IMG/VR virus record: IMGVR_UViG_3300010938_000951
Span: 1-64,000 of that record
Direction: 5' to 3' (one strand)
From: a virus
DNA length: 64,000 nt
Made by a program: the position numbers and the translations under genes. The notes beneath the pieces are model-generated. The model did not search any database. It was not told the DNA's origin and worked only from the letters and a program-made list of their open reading frames with translations. Position 1 is the first letter of the stretch, and every line of letters begins with the position of its first letter. Positions 55,171 through 63,447 of the stretch are shown in pieces.

Positions 55171-55692
55171 GTGAAGGTACATGGTCCATATAAAAGAAAA
55201 GATGGTCGTCAAATTGTTATCGTCGTTGAAGATGACGGTACAAGGCGAACTATTTCCTATCCTAAATGGTTATTAGAATTACAATTAGGTCGCAAGTTAG
55301 ATCCAGATTTGGAAACTGTAGACCATATTGATAGTAATTTTGATAATAACGATTTAGATAATCTTAGAATAATGCCACGTAAGGATCATTCTACTGAAGA
55401 TACTAGACGTGTAAAATTAGTTCAATTTACCTGTCCTTGGTGTAAAAAAGATTTCGAACGTAGTCCACGTCTAGTAAGAGATAAGGCTCGTAAAAATAAG
55501 GCCGGACCTTTTTGTTCTAGAAATTGTGCCGGTAAGTATAGTCGAAAATTGCAACTTAAATTAATTGATAAATTTGATACGCAGCCAGTTATTGATTCAG
55601 AATATTACAAGAAAAAGTATGTAAAAGCTTTTTCTTCAATTATCGATAGTGATGCGTTAATTGATTTTATTTGTGACGTGTGGGAAGAATAA
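55171..55692 (+). CDS. HNH endonuclease with zinc finger
   Basis: 173 aa from GTG 55171. ETVDHIDSNFDNNDLDNLRIMP is an HNH_3-type core (catalytic His, N...N), followed by a CPWCKKDF...FCSRNCAGKYS zinc finger as in HNH homing nucleases. No ribosome site is obvious; the GTG start is the best available. Confidence 0.8.
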   Translation: MKVHGPYKRKDGRQIVIVVEDDGTRRTISYPKWLLELQLGRKLDPDLETVDHIDSNFDNNDLDNLRIMPRKDHSTEDTRRVKLVQFTCPWCKKDFERSPRLVRDKARKNKAGPFCSRNCAGKYSRKLQLKLIDKFDTQPVIDSEYYKKKYVKAFSSIIDSDALIDFICDVWEE

Positions 55693-55702
55693 TTTCTTAT
55701 AT

Positions 55703-55731
55703 TTGACTTTTGATGCAAGGCGACATATTAT
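55703..55731 (+). promoter_or_regulatory. Promoter, TTGACT-N17-TATTAT
   Basis: TTGACT 55703-55708 and TATTAT 55726-55731, 17-base spacer, 50 bases before the OmpA-family start. The leader has a GAGGAAAATA ribosome site. Confidence 0.65.
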
Positions 55732-55781
55732 AGGCGTTGGTTTATACGCGATAGTATAGCCGTTACATAAAGAGGAAAATA

Positions 55782-56819
55782 ATGAAGAAAGTCTTAAAGC
55801 TATTTAGCGTCGCACTGGCGAGCATTGGTTTATTAGCACTACCTTCTATAGCTCAAGCCCAAGAGGTAACTTTGAGAGCGGAACCTGGCGTAGCCATTCC
55901 GCTCACTGATCCTCAGGCTCAACGCTTTGGAGTAGGTGGGGCTGTTGCGGTAAAGCCAGAGGTCACCCTATTCCACTATTTAGGAGTTGGTCCAAGTTTA
56001 CAGTGGATTGGTCTTCCATCCAATGTTTCTGGTGTTGATGCTGGTACTGCTACTCGATTGGGTGCTTTTGCACGTGTTAAGCGTCCACATGATGAAACCA
56101 ATACTGGTCGTGGTTTCTCCGCAGCATCCCCTTGGGTTGATGCTGATTTAGGTTATGTTCGTACTGATGGTCTTGATCGTTTAGGCGCCTCTGTTGCTGC
56201 CGGTGTTCAGGTTCCTACTAGTGACTCACGTTGGTTATGGGTTGGCCCATTTGCTCGCTATGATCTTGTTAATCAAGAAGATGGTAAACGCTTGGTTAAC
56301 ACCAACAGTGCTAAAACTTTGATTCTTGGTTTGAGCTTTGAAATTGGGGCGCCTGCTAAAAAGAAAGTAGAGCCACCACCTCCTGCGCCTAAGCCAGTCC
56401 CGCCTCCAGTTGTGGAAGAGCCAAAGAAGCCCGAACCACCTCCAGTTGTTGAGGAAACTGTTGTTAAGTTCAAGCCACGCATCCAGTTTGCTTGGGATTC
56501 TGCAGTGCTTGATGAGGCACAACAAACTGTGTTAAAAGATGTTGTCAAATCACTTTTGGCCGATAAATCTTACAATGTTAAGATTGAAGGTCATGCTTCT
56601 TCTGAAGGTCAGGTTGAGCACAATAACAAATTGTCTCAGCGTAGAGCTGATTCGGTGCGCAATTTCCTCATTGCCAATGGTGTTGATGGAAGCCGCTTGA
56701 CTGCTACTGGGTTTGGTTCCAGAGTACCAGTCGCCGATAACAAAACTGAGGCTGGACGTATCCAGAACCGCAGAGTCGAATTCGACGTATCATTTGTAGT
56801 GGTGAAAGAGAGTAAGTAA
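55782..56819 (+). CDS. OmpA-family outer-membrane protein
   Basis: 345 aa. Signal peptide (cleavage near AQA-QE, residue ~27), an N-terminal region that could be a beta barrel, a Pro/Glu linker (PPPAPKPVPPPVVEEP) and a C-terminal OmpA domain (IEGHASSEGQVEHNNKLSQ, RRADSVRNFLIANGV, NRRVEFDV) that binds peptidoglycan. Phage-carried OmpA proteins could alter the host surface or block other phages. Confidence 0.88.
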   Translation: MKKVLKLFSVALASIGLLALPSIAQAQEVTLRAEPGVAIPLTDPQAQRFGVGGAVAVKPEVTLFHYLGVGPSLQWIGLPSNVSGVDAGTATRLGAFARVKRPHDETNTGRGFSAASPWVDADLGYVRTDGLDRLGASVAAGVQVPTSDSRWLWVGPFARYDLVNQEDGKRLVNTNSAKTLILGLSFEIGAPAKKKVEPPPPAPKPVPPPVVEEPKKPEPPPVVEETVVKFKPRIQFAWDSAVLDEAQQTVLKDVVKSLLADKSYNVKIEGHASSEGQVEHNNKLSQRRADSVRNFLIANGVDGSRLTATGFGSRVPVADNKTEAGRIQNRRVEFDVSFVVVKESK

Positions 56820-56821
56820 AA

Positions 56822-57718
56822 ATGAAGAAACTAGTTTGTATTTGCTCGCTGTTATTGGCAGCGATTGCAGTAGGATGTGGTTCTCAAGTAGTTGAGTTCC
56901 AAGAAGCAGTTGGTAACAGCGATGCTGGTAGTCCTCCAACTCTCCTTGAGCCACCTCCTGCAGAAGGGTGTGTCGATCAGAATTGTCCACTTGGACAAGC
57001 CTGTCGAGATGGAGTTTGTACTGTAGTCGATCCTTGTGAAGGTGTAATCTGTCCACCTGGTGAAGTTTGCCAGAATGGTGGTTGTGCCGTTGTTGATCCA
57101 TGTGCCGGTGTTATCTGTCCAGAAGGATCGTCTTGCAAAGATGGGGCCTGTGTTCCAAATGATCCTTGTGCTGGTGTTACCTGTCCAGAAGGAGCTACCT
57201 GCCAAAATGGAACTTGTGTAACTCCAGACCCATGTGCTGGTGTGGTATGTGAGGCAGGTACTTGCGTCAATGGTCAGTGTGTCATTTCTGACCCTTGTGC
57301 GGGGGTAGTTTGTGATGGCGGAACTTGTGTCAATGGTCTGTGCGTACCAAATGACCCTTGTGCCGGTGTCACCTGTCCAGAAAATTCTACTTGCCAAAAT
57401 GGCACTTGTGTTCCAAATGATCCCTGTGCTGGCGTAACTTGTCCTCCAGGATCTGAGTGTCGTGGCGGTACTTGTGTAGTAACTGATCCATGTGCTGGTG
57501 TAGTCTGTCCAGAAAGCAGAGTTTGCCGAGATGGCGTCTGTGTCTGTGATGGAGATCATGATGATGATAAGGTTTGCCGTCCAGGTAAAACTTTGATTTG
57601 TCACCGCGCTGGTCCACATGGCAAGAAAGTGCAGCTCTGTGTTGGTAATGCAGCAGTCCCGGCTCACCTCAAGCATGGTGATAAGGTTGGGGATTGCGAT
57701 CAGTGTAATTGCCACTGA
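56822..57718 (+). CDS. Cys-repeat lipoprotein
   Basis: 298 aa, 2 bases after ompA-like. Signal peptide with lipobox AVGC. About nine tandem copies of DPCAGVxCPxGxxCxxGxC (~18 residues each), then a Cys/His-rich end (CRPGKTLICHRAGPHGKK). EGF-like/thrombospondin-like Cys repeats of this kind are common in surface proteins of Myxococcota-like bacteria. Likely cell-surface in the infected host. Terminator follows. Confidence 0.8.
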   Translation: MKKLVCICSLLLAAIAVGCGSQVVEFQEAVGNSDAGSPPTLLEPPPAEGCVDQNCPLGQACRDGVCTVVDPCEGVICPPGEVCQNGGCAVVDPCAGVICPEGSSCKDGACVPNDPCAGVTCPEGATCQNGTCVTPDPCAGVVCEAGTCVNGQCVISDPCAGVVCDGGTCVNGLCVPNDPCAGVTCPENSTCQNGTCVPNDPCAGVTCPPGSECRGGTCVVTDPCAGVVCPESRVCRDGVCVCDGDHDDDKVCRPGKTLICHRAGPHGKKVQLCVGNAAVPAHLKHGDKVGDCDQCNCH

Positions 57719-57742
57719 CTAATTCAGTAGGTAATTGATTCA

Positions 57743-57782
57743 AATGACCTACACCGTAAAAAGTGTAGGTCATTCTATTTTT
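57743..57782 (+). terminator. Rho-independent terminator
   Basis: AATGACCTACAC / GTGTAGGTCATT, 12 perfect pairs, loop CGTAAAAA, then CTATTTTT. Ends the OmpA/lipoprotein operon. Confidence 0.92.
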
Positions 57783-57797
57783 ACAGATTAGGGCGCC

Positions 57798-57825
57798 TTG
57801 ACGCGCTATTTATTAAGAATACATT
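57798..57825 (+). promoter_or_regulatory. Promoter, TTGACG-N16-TACATT
   Basis: TTGACG 57798-57803 and TACATT 57820-57825, 16-base spacer. It starts the transcript covering the 57840 ORF and probably the RNase P RNA. Confidence 0.75.
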
Positions 57826-57839
57826 GATGGGTGAAAGTT

Positions 57840-58169
57840 ATGAGCTTACCTTGGTCACGAGATATGCAATTAGATCCTGGCACATTTGGAGGGTCTCCAG
57901 CATGTCATGTATTAGTTGATATGATGAACAAAAATGTGATTCCTGTTCAGGAAAAACATCGAGTTCTATCATTCATTAGCGGTACTATTTTGCATTTCAA
58001 GGCCATCTCTGCCATCAAAGAAAGAGGTATAAGGGCACGGGTTATGGTGCTTTTGAAAAATGATCTGTTTTCCAGAATAGATCAAATGCCATATCCAGCT
58101 CATTTCAACTCTTATCTGAAGAACGTAGTAAATCACCACTTCAGGCGATACTTAAAAGAAGTAGTCTAG
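57840..58169 (+). CDS. Hypothetical protein just upstream of RNase P RNA
   Basis: 109 aa from ATG 57840 (GTG 57831 is the longer option). With the promoter's -10 ending at 57825 the mRNA is almost leaderless. Not recognised. Its last codons form the 5' strand of the RNase P RNA P1 helix, so translation and RNA maturation would compete. Confidence 0.6.
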   Translation: MSLPWSRDMQLDPGTFGGSPACHVLVDMMNKNVIPVQEKHRVLSFISGTILHFKAISAIKERGIRARVMVLLKNDLFSRIDQMPYPAHFNSYLKNVVNHHFRRYLKEVV

Positions 58170-58492
58170 ACAATCGCTCTGCAAGGAGAGGAAAGTCGGA
58201 GCTACATAGGACAGTCTGCTGGCTAACGGCCAGGCGTAGTAATACGACGGAAAGTGCAACAGAAAATAAACCGCCCGCAAGGGTAAGGGTGAAATGGTGA
58301 GGTAAGAGCTTACCGCATGTTTGGCGACAAATATGGCAAGGCAAACCCCAGATGTAGCAAGCTAAACAGAGAGTGACTTGTCCGGTCAATACTCTCGGGT
58401 TAGTGCTGGAGCCGTCAAGTAATTGTCGGCCAAGATTAATGATTGTCTCGATTTATAGACAGAACTCCGCTTATAGGGCTACTTCTTTTAAG
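58151..58492 (+). ncRNA. rnpB: RNase P RNA (bacterial type A)
   Basis: 342 bases. P1 CTTAAAAGAAGTAG / CTACTTCTTTTAAG and P2 AGACAATC / GATTGTCT pair across the gene. Universal core elements in order: GAGGAAAGTC, ACATAGGACAG, AACGGCCAGGCG, AAAGTGCAACAGAAA, AAACCGCC, GGTAAGGGTGAAA, AGAGCTTACCGC, CAGAACTCCGCTTATAG. It is the catalytic subunit that removes 5' leaders from pre-tRNA. No protein subunit gene is in the window; the host's could be used. Phage-encoded RNase P RNA is very unusual. Confidence 0.95.
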
Positions 58493-58510
58493 TTCTTTTA
58501 AGGAATTATT

Positions 58511-59029
58511 ATGCAGAAAAAGAAAGTTATTGCCATAGCTCCCAAAGTGGTATCACAATGGGAAGCCGCCCGCCATGAATATAAAAAACTAGAAGATCAA
58601 ATTTTAGATCGTATTGATTATATTCTCAATACTTGGTTTTCTATTTATGGAGCTAAGTTAGAATATTGGTATTTTGATGGGGCGGCTGAAGGTGAGGTGG
58701 GCGATCTTCATCGATTTATGAATACAGATTCTATCTGGAGTTTTTACGTTGAAACTAAAAATTACCCAGATAATGATATGGTATTTATCGATAAAGACGG
58801 CGATGAATATAGTTGGCAATCAGAAATTCCCACTCGTTGGCTTTATGATGATTCCTTTGAGGAAGAAATTATAAAAGGTAAAGCCGAATATGAGAGACGA
58901 GAAGAGGAGCGTCTTGCAAAGAAAAAGCAAAAGACGGCTAATAAAAAAGCTCAAGACGAAAAACTCGTAGAAGAAGCTAAGAAAAAACTTTCAAAAGAAG
59001 AGTTAGCAGCTCTTCGTAGAACATTATAA
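58511..59029 (+). CDS. Hypothetical protein with charged C-terminal helix
   Basis: 172 aa, AAGGAATTATT upstream. Soluble N-terminal domain (EYKKLEDQILDRIDYILN) and a Lys/Glu coiled-coil end. No relation to RnpA seen. Unknown. Confidence 0.65.
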   Translation: MQKKKVIAIAPKVVSQWEAARHEYKKLEDQILDRIDYILNTWFSIYGAKLEYWYFDGAAEGEVGDLHRFMNTDSIWSFYVETKNYPDNDMVFIDKDGDEYSWQSEIPTRWLYDDSFEEEIIKGKAEYERREEERLAKKKQKTANKKAQDEKLVEEAKKKLSKEELAALRRTL

Positions 59030-59040
59030 AAGGAAAAACA

Positions 59041-59733
59041 ATGGCAGATAAAGTTACCACCGTTAGCGCAAAAGGTTGCGTTGTAACAGATTTTGATACG
59101 GCTACATTTGCACTCTCATTTAATGAGTTTGCTCCTAAAGCCAAAGACGCAAAGCTGAAGCTAAAGAAAGGTGCAGCTAAGATTACAGCGGCCCTTGATG
59201 ATCTCAAGAAACGTGGGTTGGAGTTTTTAACCAACAACTATCGCACTAATATTACAGTGCAACCAAATTATGTTTATGACCGTTCGTCCGGCCAAAACAG
59301 AATGGAAGGACAGAAGGCAACTTACTCTGTAACGTTCCAAACTCCTACACTAGAAATGGTTAGTGAAGCATACGATCTACTTTCTGAATTGGAAGTGAAT
59401 GAACTTTCAATTAATTCTCCTGCTTATTCTGTCAGGTCCGAAGCGCAATTTAAGCAACAAGCATTGGAAGATGCTTGGAAGGTAGCTCAAGTTTTGTTTG
59501 CTAATCAGTGCAAGGTTCTTGGGTTTGATGAAACTAAATTCTCTGTTGATAGCTGGCAGGTTAATTATAGTGGCCATGACCATGGTGGATTTGCTAAGGG
59601 TCGTAGCTATTCAAACTCTGTGCTAGCGGCATCAGCTTCGGCTGATTATGGTGATGAAGCCATTGAACTAAATGCTGGCCGTGCTATCATTGAAGTAGTT
59701 CTGACTGTCGATTACGTTCGTACCGGATCATGA
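59041..59733 (+). CDS. SIMPL (DUF541)-like protein
   Basis: 230 aa after AAAGGAAAAAC. VTTVSAKGCVVTDFDTATFALSF at the start, a long central helix and TYSVTFQTPTLEMVSEAYDLL resemble the SIMPL/DUF541 fold. Unlike most members it has no signal peptide. Role unknown. Overlaps the RNA ligase gene by 4 bases. Confidence 0.6.
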   Translation: MADKVTTVSAKGCVVTDFDTATFALSFNEFAPKAKDAKLKLKKGAAKITAALDDLKKRGLEFLTNNYRTNITVQPNYVYDRSSGQNRMEGQKATYSVTFQTPTLEMVSEAYDLLSELEVNELSINSPAYSVRSEAQFKQQALEDAWKVAQVLFANQCKVLGFDETKFSVDSWQVNYSGHDHGGFAKGRSYSNSVLAASASADYGDEAIELNAGRAIIEVVLTVDYVRTGS

Positions 59734-60401
59734 AAATTAAGCTAGCCTATCCTAAAATTCCTGATACTTTAGACTGTCCACTCAAGCAATGTATTGCTTT
59801 TGAAAAATTGGATGGAACTAATTTGCATTGGGTTTGGAATAGGGAAAAAGGCTGGCATGCTTTTGGTACTCGCCGAGATAGATTTAATCTAGATGAACAA
59901 GGAATTGCTTCTTTCAACCAAGCACATCCCGGACTGGAGGAAGCAATTTCCTTGTTTAGAAAATCGTATGAGCATCTCGCTGAGTATCCACTTAAACATA
60001 AATATGGTCCAATATCAGAATCCACGGGTGACGTAATTCTATTTACAGAGTTCCTTGGAGATAAATCTTTTGCTGGTTCTCACCAAAAAGGCGACCCCAA
60101 AAGATTAGTATTATTTGATGTAATGACTGATAAAGGAATAACTCCACCAGATCAGTTTGTGATTGATTTTGGACAGTTTGATGATATTCCGGGATATTAT
60201 ATTCCACAAATTGTTTTTAGTGGAAAGTTTTCAGGACAATTATTTGTAGATGTTAGGAAAAACAAGTTCAAAGTAAACGAGGGCGTGGTTGTCAAAGGTA
60301 TGTTTGCCGGGCAAGTTTACATGGCCAAGATTAAGACGACTGACTATTTAGAGCGCCTAAAGAAAGAATTTAAAAACGATTGGAAAAATTATTGGGAATG
60401 A
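59730..60401 (+). CDS. RNA ligase (nucleotidyltransferase superfamily)
   Basis: 223 aa. Motif I FEKLDGTN with the adenylated Lys (K26), motif III-like LFTEFLG (105-110), motif IV EGVVVKG (174-180) and motif V MAKIKT (188-193) give the ATP-dependent ligase core. EKxDGTN and small size fit Rnl2/T4 RnlB-like RNA ligases, which seal nicks in double-stranded RNA or broken tRNA. Co-located with RNase P RNA; may mend cleaved, interrupted or permuted tRNAs. Confidence 0.88.
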   Translation: MKIKLAYPKIPDTLDCPLKQCIAFEKLDGTNLHWVWNREKGWHAFGTRRDRFNLDEQGIASFNQAHPGLEEAISLFRKSYEHLAEYPLKHKYGPISESTGDVILFTEFLGDKSFAGSHQKGDPKRLVLFDVMTDKGITPPDQFVIDFGQFDDIPGYYIPQIVFSGKFSGQLFVDVRKNKFKVNEGVVVKGMFAGQVYMAKIKTTDYLERLKKEFKNDWKNYWE

Positions 60402-60469
60402 GCCCGGTTGGACGTAAAAGAATTGTATAATTTAATCTCGATATTCAAATTGTTTTTCTTTTGATTTCG

Positions 60470-60497
60470 TTGACACTATTGGAATCGTGTATATAGT
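60470..60497 (+). promoter_or_regulatory. Promoter, TTGACA-N16-TATAGT
   Basis: TTGACA 60470-60475 and TATAGT 60492-60497, 16-base spacer, 45 bases before the start at 60542. Confidence 0.75.
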
Positions 60498-60541
60498 TAT
60501 GAATATACACGAGGTATGTCCTCAAATTGTGGAGAATTACA

Positions 60542-60874
60542 ATGAGTTCAAAAGACGTCGAGCGTATGACCGCTTTTTCTAAGGAAGTTTATGAGGCCGC
60601 CGAGCATGCTATCGAAGCAATGCAGGATGGCGAACGCATTCAGATTAAAGAGCTTGCTAAGGTAGTTGGGTTAGCTTTAGCCAAGGATCCAAAGGATGTT
60701 CTTGGGTTTGTTAATCACTATGCACATGATAACAGCCTATCCTATGTAACACGTGGAAAGAACGGTGGCATTATCAAGGGCACCAAGCCAGCTAAGGTTG
60801 TTAAAGCTAGCAAGCGCCAAAAGAAAGTTGATACAGTTACTGTAACTGATTCAGTCGTCGATCCAGCTAACTAA
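60542..60874 (+). CDS. Winged-helix-like protein, YVTRG motif
   Basis: 110 aa from ATG 60542 after TGTGGAGAA. LGFVNHYAHDNSLSYVTRGKNGGIIKG matches the domain at 25532 (WYVTRGAHGGIM). C-terminal Lys/Thr/Val tail. Probably binds nucleic acid; paralogue pair. Confidence 0.68.
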   Translation: MSSKDVERMTAFSKEVYEAAEHAIEAMQDGERIQIKELAKVVGLALAKDPKDVLGFVNHYAHDNSLSYVTRGKNGGIIKGTKPAKVVKASKRQKKVDTVTVTDSVVDPAN

Positions 60875-61206
60875 TGAGTAAAGAGCGAGGTGTTCTTGCT
60901 CAAATACTTAAGAGTTGGGCGCAAGAGCATGATACCAACTTTCAGATTGCATCCGCTACTCCTGGCGATCAGGGCGTAGATGAGACAAGTGCATTCTTTT
61001 CTTGGCTTATCAAGAACACCGAAGCTAACATTGATCTAACGTCTTTGCTAGATAGGCTGGAACTTTATTATCTTAATTTGAAAAAGAAAACATACCCAGA
61101 TGGTATGTTTTGTCGTAAGTGCCAATCATTTTACAAATATGCTGAGCCCAATCAGTCCGATGGTACGTTATTATGTTGGTCATGTCGAACTAATCCATTT
61201 AGATAA
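60874..61206 (+). CDS. Zinc-ribbon protein
   Basis: 110 aa, TAATG overlap. Helical N-terminal part; C-terminal MFCRKCQSFYKYAEP...LLCWSCRTNPFR makes a four-Cys ribbon. Unknown. Confidence 0.68.
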   Translation: MSKERGVLAQILKSWAQEHDTNFQIASATPGDQGVDETSAFFSWLIKNTEANIDLTSLLDRLELYYLNLKKKTYPDGMFCRKCQSFYKYAEPNQSDGTLLCWSCRTNPFR

Positions 61207-61215
61207 GAGGAAGAT

Positions 61216-62568
61216 ATGTTGAACTTGAAGAACTTTGTAATCATTGGAGGTGGCACGGTTTCTCATGTTCGTAATCATCTGGCATTGTGCGCTCCAGCAT
61301 ATGGGACCACTGCTAGAAAATTGAATCGTTTGTTTCGTGATAAATTAAATATTGTCGGAGCCGAAGCTCAAATGCGAGAGTATGGTTACTGGCCTTCTGA
61401 TCAATCAGAAGATGTTGTGATGTATCTAACCAAAATGGCAGGATCAGACAACCTTGCACGAGAATCCAATCTAGAAACCAACGCAGATATTTCTAAATTG
61501 GTTGATGAGTTGATCGCAGATCCAAATACTAAGGCTATTATTTTTAATCCAGCTTTGGTAGATTTTGAAGGATCTATTACAACTTCAGGTATAGTTGGCT
61601 ACGAATGGTCCGATGATATTACTACTAAGAGTGGTAAATACGAAGAGCGCCTAAAGACTTCTGAGGGTGAGAAGTCAATGTTATTGTGGCCTTCCGAAAA
61701 AATTATTAGTAAAATTCGTAAAGAACGTAAGGATATTTTCTTAGTTGCGTTTAAGACAACTTGTGGAGCAACTGAAGACGAGCAGTTTTTAACCGGCCTG
61801 CACTTACTCAAGACTAACTCCTGTAACCTAGTTTTGGCTAACGATACCAAGACTAGAGTAAACATGATTATCACTCCGGAACAAGCTCGTCATTGTGTTA
61901 CTACTAATCGAGACATAGCTTTGGATATGTTAGCAGAGATGACTATCTCTCGCTCTAGAGGAACTTTTACCCGCTCTAAAGTAGTGACTGGTAGAGGCGT
62001 TCCCTGGGGCCATGATATGGTTCCAGCCTCTTTACGAAGAGTAGTGAATCATTGTATTCAAGCTGGAGCATACAAGCCATTCCAAGGTTCAACGGTTGGT
62101 CATTTCGCTGTCAAGGTTGATGACAATAGGTTCCTTACTTCTATGCGTAAGACTAATTTCAATCAGCTAGAAGAGTTAGCGCTGGTTCATGCTAATGGCG
62201 ACAATGAGGTTTGGAGTCAGGGAGGGAAGCCCTCTGTAGGAGGACAATCACAACGTATCGTCTTTCGAGAGCATCCTGGCATGGATTGTATTGTTCATTT
62301 CCATTGTCCCCCTAAACCAGGAGCGAAGCTTTCTATCAGAGACCAGGCACCCTACGAATGTGGTAGCCATGAGTGTGGCAAAAATACAAGCAATGGTCTT
62401 CGAGAAGAAGCAGAAGGTATCAAATGTGTCTATTTAGACAATCATGGCCCCAACATTGTCTTCAATCGAAACATCGACCCCGAAAGAGTAATTAAGTTTA
62501 TCGAAGAGAATTTCGACCTAACTAAGTCCACTGACGGAGTAGATAGGACAAAAATAACGGTAGTCTAA
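61216..62568 (+). CDS. CoaB-like / class II aldolase fusion
   Basis: 450 aa. Residues 1-225 resemble the CoaB half of Dfp (VIIGGGTVSHVRNHLALCAPA; FLVAFKTTCGATEDEQ; LVLANDTKTR.NMIITPE), the CTP- or ATP-dependent phosphopantothenoyl-Cys synthase. Residues 230-450 have a class II aldolase/adducin-like pattern (HFAVKVDDNRFLTS; CIVHFHCPPKPG; YECGSHECG). CoA synthesis is consistent with coaD at 40566, but the fusion may do something else. Confidence 0.68.
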   Translation: MLNLKNFVIIGGGTVSHVRNHLALCAPAYGTTARKLNRLFRDKLNIVGAEAQMREYGYWPSDQSEDVVMYLTKMAGSDNLARESNLETNADISKLVDELIADPNTKAIIFNPALVDFEGSITTSGIVGYEWSDDITTKSGKYEERLKTSEGEKSMLLWPSEKIISKIRKERKDIFLVAFKTTCGATEDEQFLTGLHLLKTNSCNLVLANDTKTRVNMIITPEQARHCVTTNRDIALDMLAEMTISRSRGTFTRSKVVTGRGVPWGHDMVPASLRRVVNHCIQAGAYKPFQGSTVGHFAVKVDDNRFLTSMRKTNFNQLEELALVHANGDNEVWSQGGKPSVGGQSQRIVFREHPGMDCIVHFHCPPKPGAKLSIRDQAPYECGSHECGKNTSNGLREEAEGIKCVYLDNHGPNIVFNRNIDPERVIKFIEENFDLTKSTDGVDRTKITVV

Positions 62569-62891
62569 TGTTTGTTCACTATAAAGGCAAGGTAGTCAAC
62601 GCAGACTCTATTGAGTGGATAGACTACTCCAATTTTGCCAAATTGGGATACATTAGGGTCTATTGTGAAGGCCAAGTGGGCCAAGTTGTAGAAGGTCCTG
62701 AAGCTTTCAATATACTAATGCGGCTGTGCCCAGAAGCATTAGAGGGCGAAAATGTCAAATATAAACGCGGGGCTTGGGCTGTTCATAATTTAATTGGGCA
62801 CCCCTTGATGCAGATTTTATCATGGTTAGGTTTCACGAGGTTGGGGTTAAAAATTCATGATGCAACCGTCCCCAATCCTATTACTAAGTAG
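62568..62891 (+). CDS. Conserved hypothetical protein
   Basis: 107 aa, TAATG overlap. RGAWAVHNLIGHPLMQILSWLG and IHDATVPNP form a strongly conserved-looking C-terminal block found in other phage proteins. Function unknown. Confidence 0.68.
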   Translation: MFVHYKGKVVNADSIEWIDYSNFAKLGYIRVYCEGQVGQVVEGPEAFNILMRLCPEALEGENVKYKRGAWAVHNLIGHPLMQILSWLGFTRLGLKIHDATVPNPITK

Positions 62892-62904
62892 ATAAGTAAA
62901 GTAA

Positions 62905-63444
62905 ATGGGAACTAAACTAGAGATTGAACGTAAATTCTTGGTCAAATTTCCGACAGACTGGTCAGCACTCGCTGAGCTTTTTGACGGTATAGTAGATGTT
63001 AAACGCATCTCGCAAACATATTTAAAGCCGGAGCCAGGGGAGCAAGCTGGTCGTGTTAGGAAAACGGTGGAGGGATTAACTGGTGAAACTGAAACTGTAT
63101 ACCACCACAATCAAAAGAAACCAACGGGCGATACTGGAGTGCATGAGGAAACCGAATCTGAAATTAGTGAGAAGGAGTATAACAGCGCACTCAAGAGAGC
63201 AAACCCTGATAAATGCGCTGTTGAAAAAACCAGATTCGTCTTCAAATGGCACGATCAAATTTTTGAGCTTGACTTATTCAAAGGGCATCTCAAGGGGCTG
63301 GCTATATTGGAGATTGAGCTAAACGATAAAGATGATACCGTTGAATTACCTCCCTTCTTAAAAGTTATTAAAGAAGTAACTAAGGATAAAAAATATACAA
63401 ATTTTAGTTTAGCCGATAAAAAACTAAAAGAAAGATGCAAGTGA
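62905..63444 (+). CDS. CYTH-domain triphosphatase-like protein
   Basis: 179 aa. LEIERKFLVK is the ExExK signature of CYTH/triphosphate tunnel enzymes; YLKPEPGEQAGRVRK and ILEIEL complete the tunnel residues. They hydrolyse inorganic triphosphate, ThTP or RNA 5'-triphosphates. In an RNA-processing genome RNA triphosphatase is possible but not shown. Confidence 0.82.
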   Translation: MGTKLEIERKFLVKFPTDWSALAELFDGIVDVKRISQTYLKPEPGEQAGRVRKTVEGLTGETETVYHHNQKKPTGDTGVHEETESEISEKEYNSALKRANPDKCAVEKTRFVFKWHDQIFELDLFKGHLKGLAILEIELNDKDDTVELPPFLKVIKEVTKDKKYTNFSLADKKLKERCK

Positions 63445-63447
63445 CAC

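Noticed and set aside
56852-57715. Long antisense open frame opposite the Cys-repeat lipoprotein
   Set aside because: It mirrors the repetitive coding strand; no start signal, and Thr/Ser/Ile bias is what the complement of the repeats produces.
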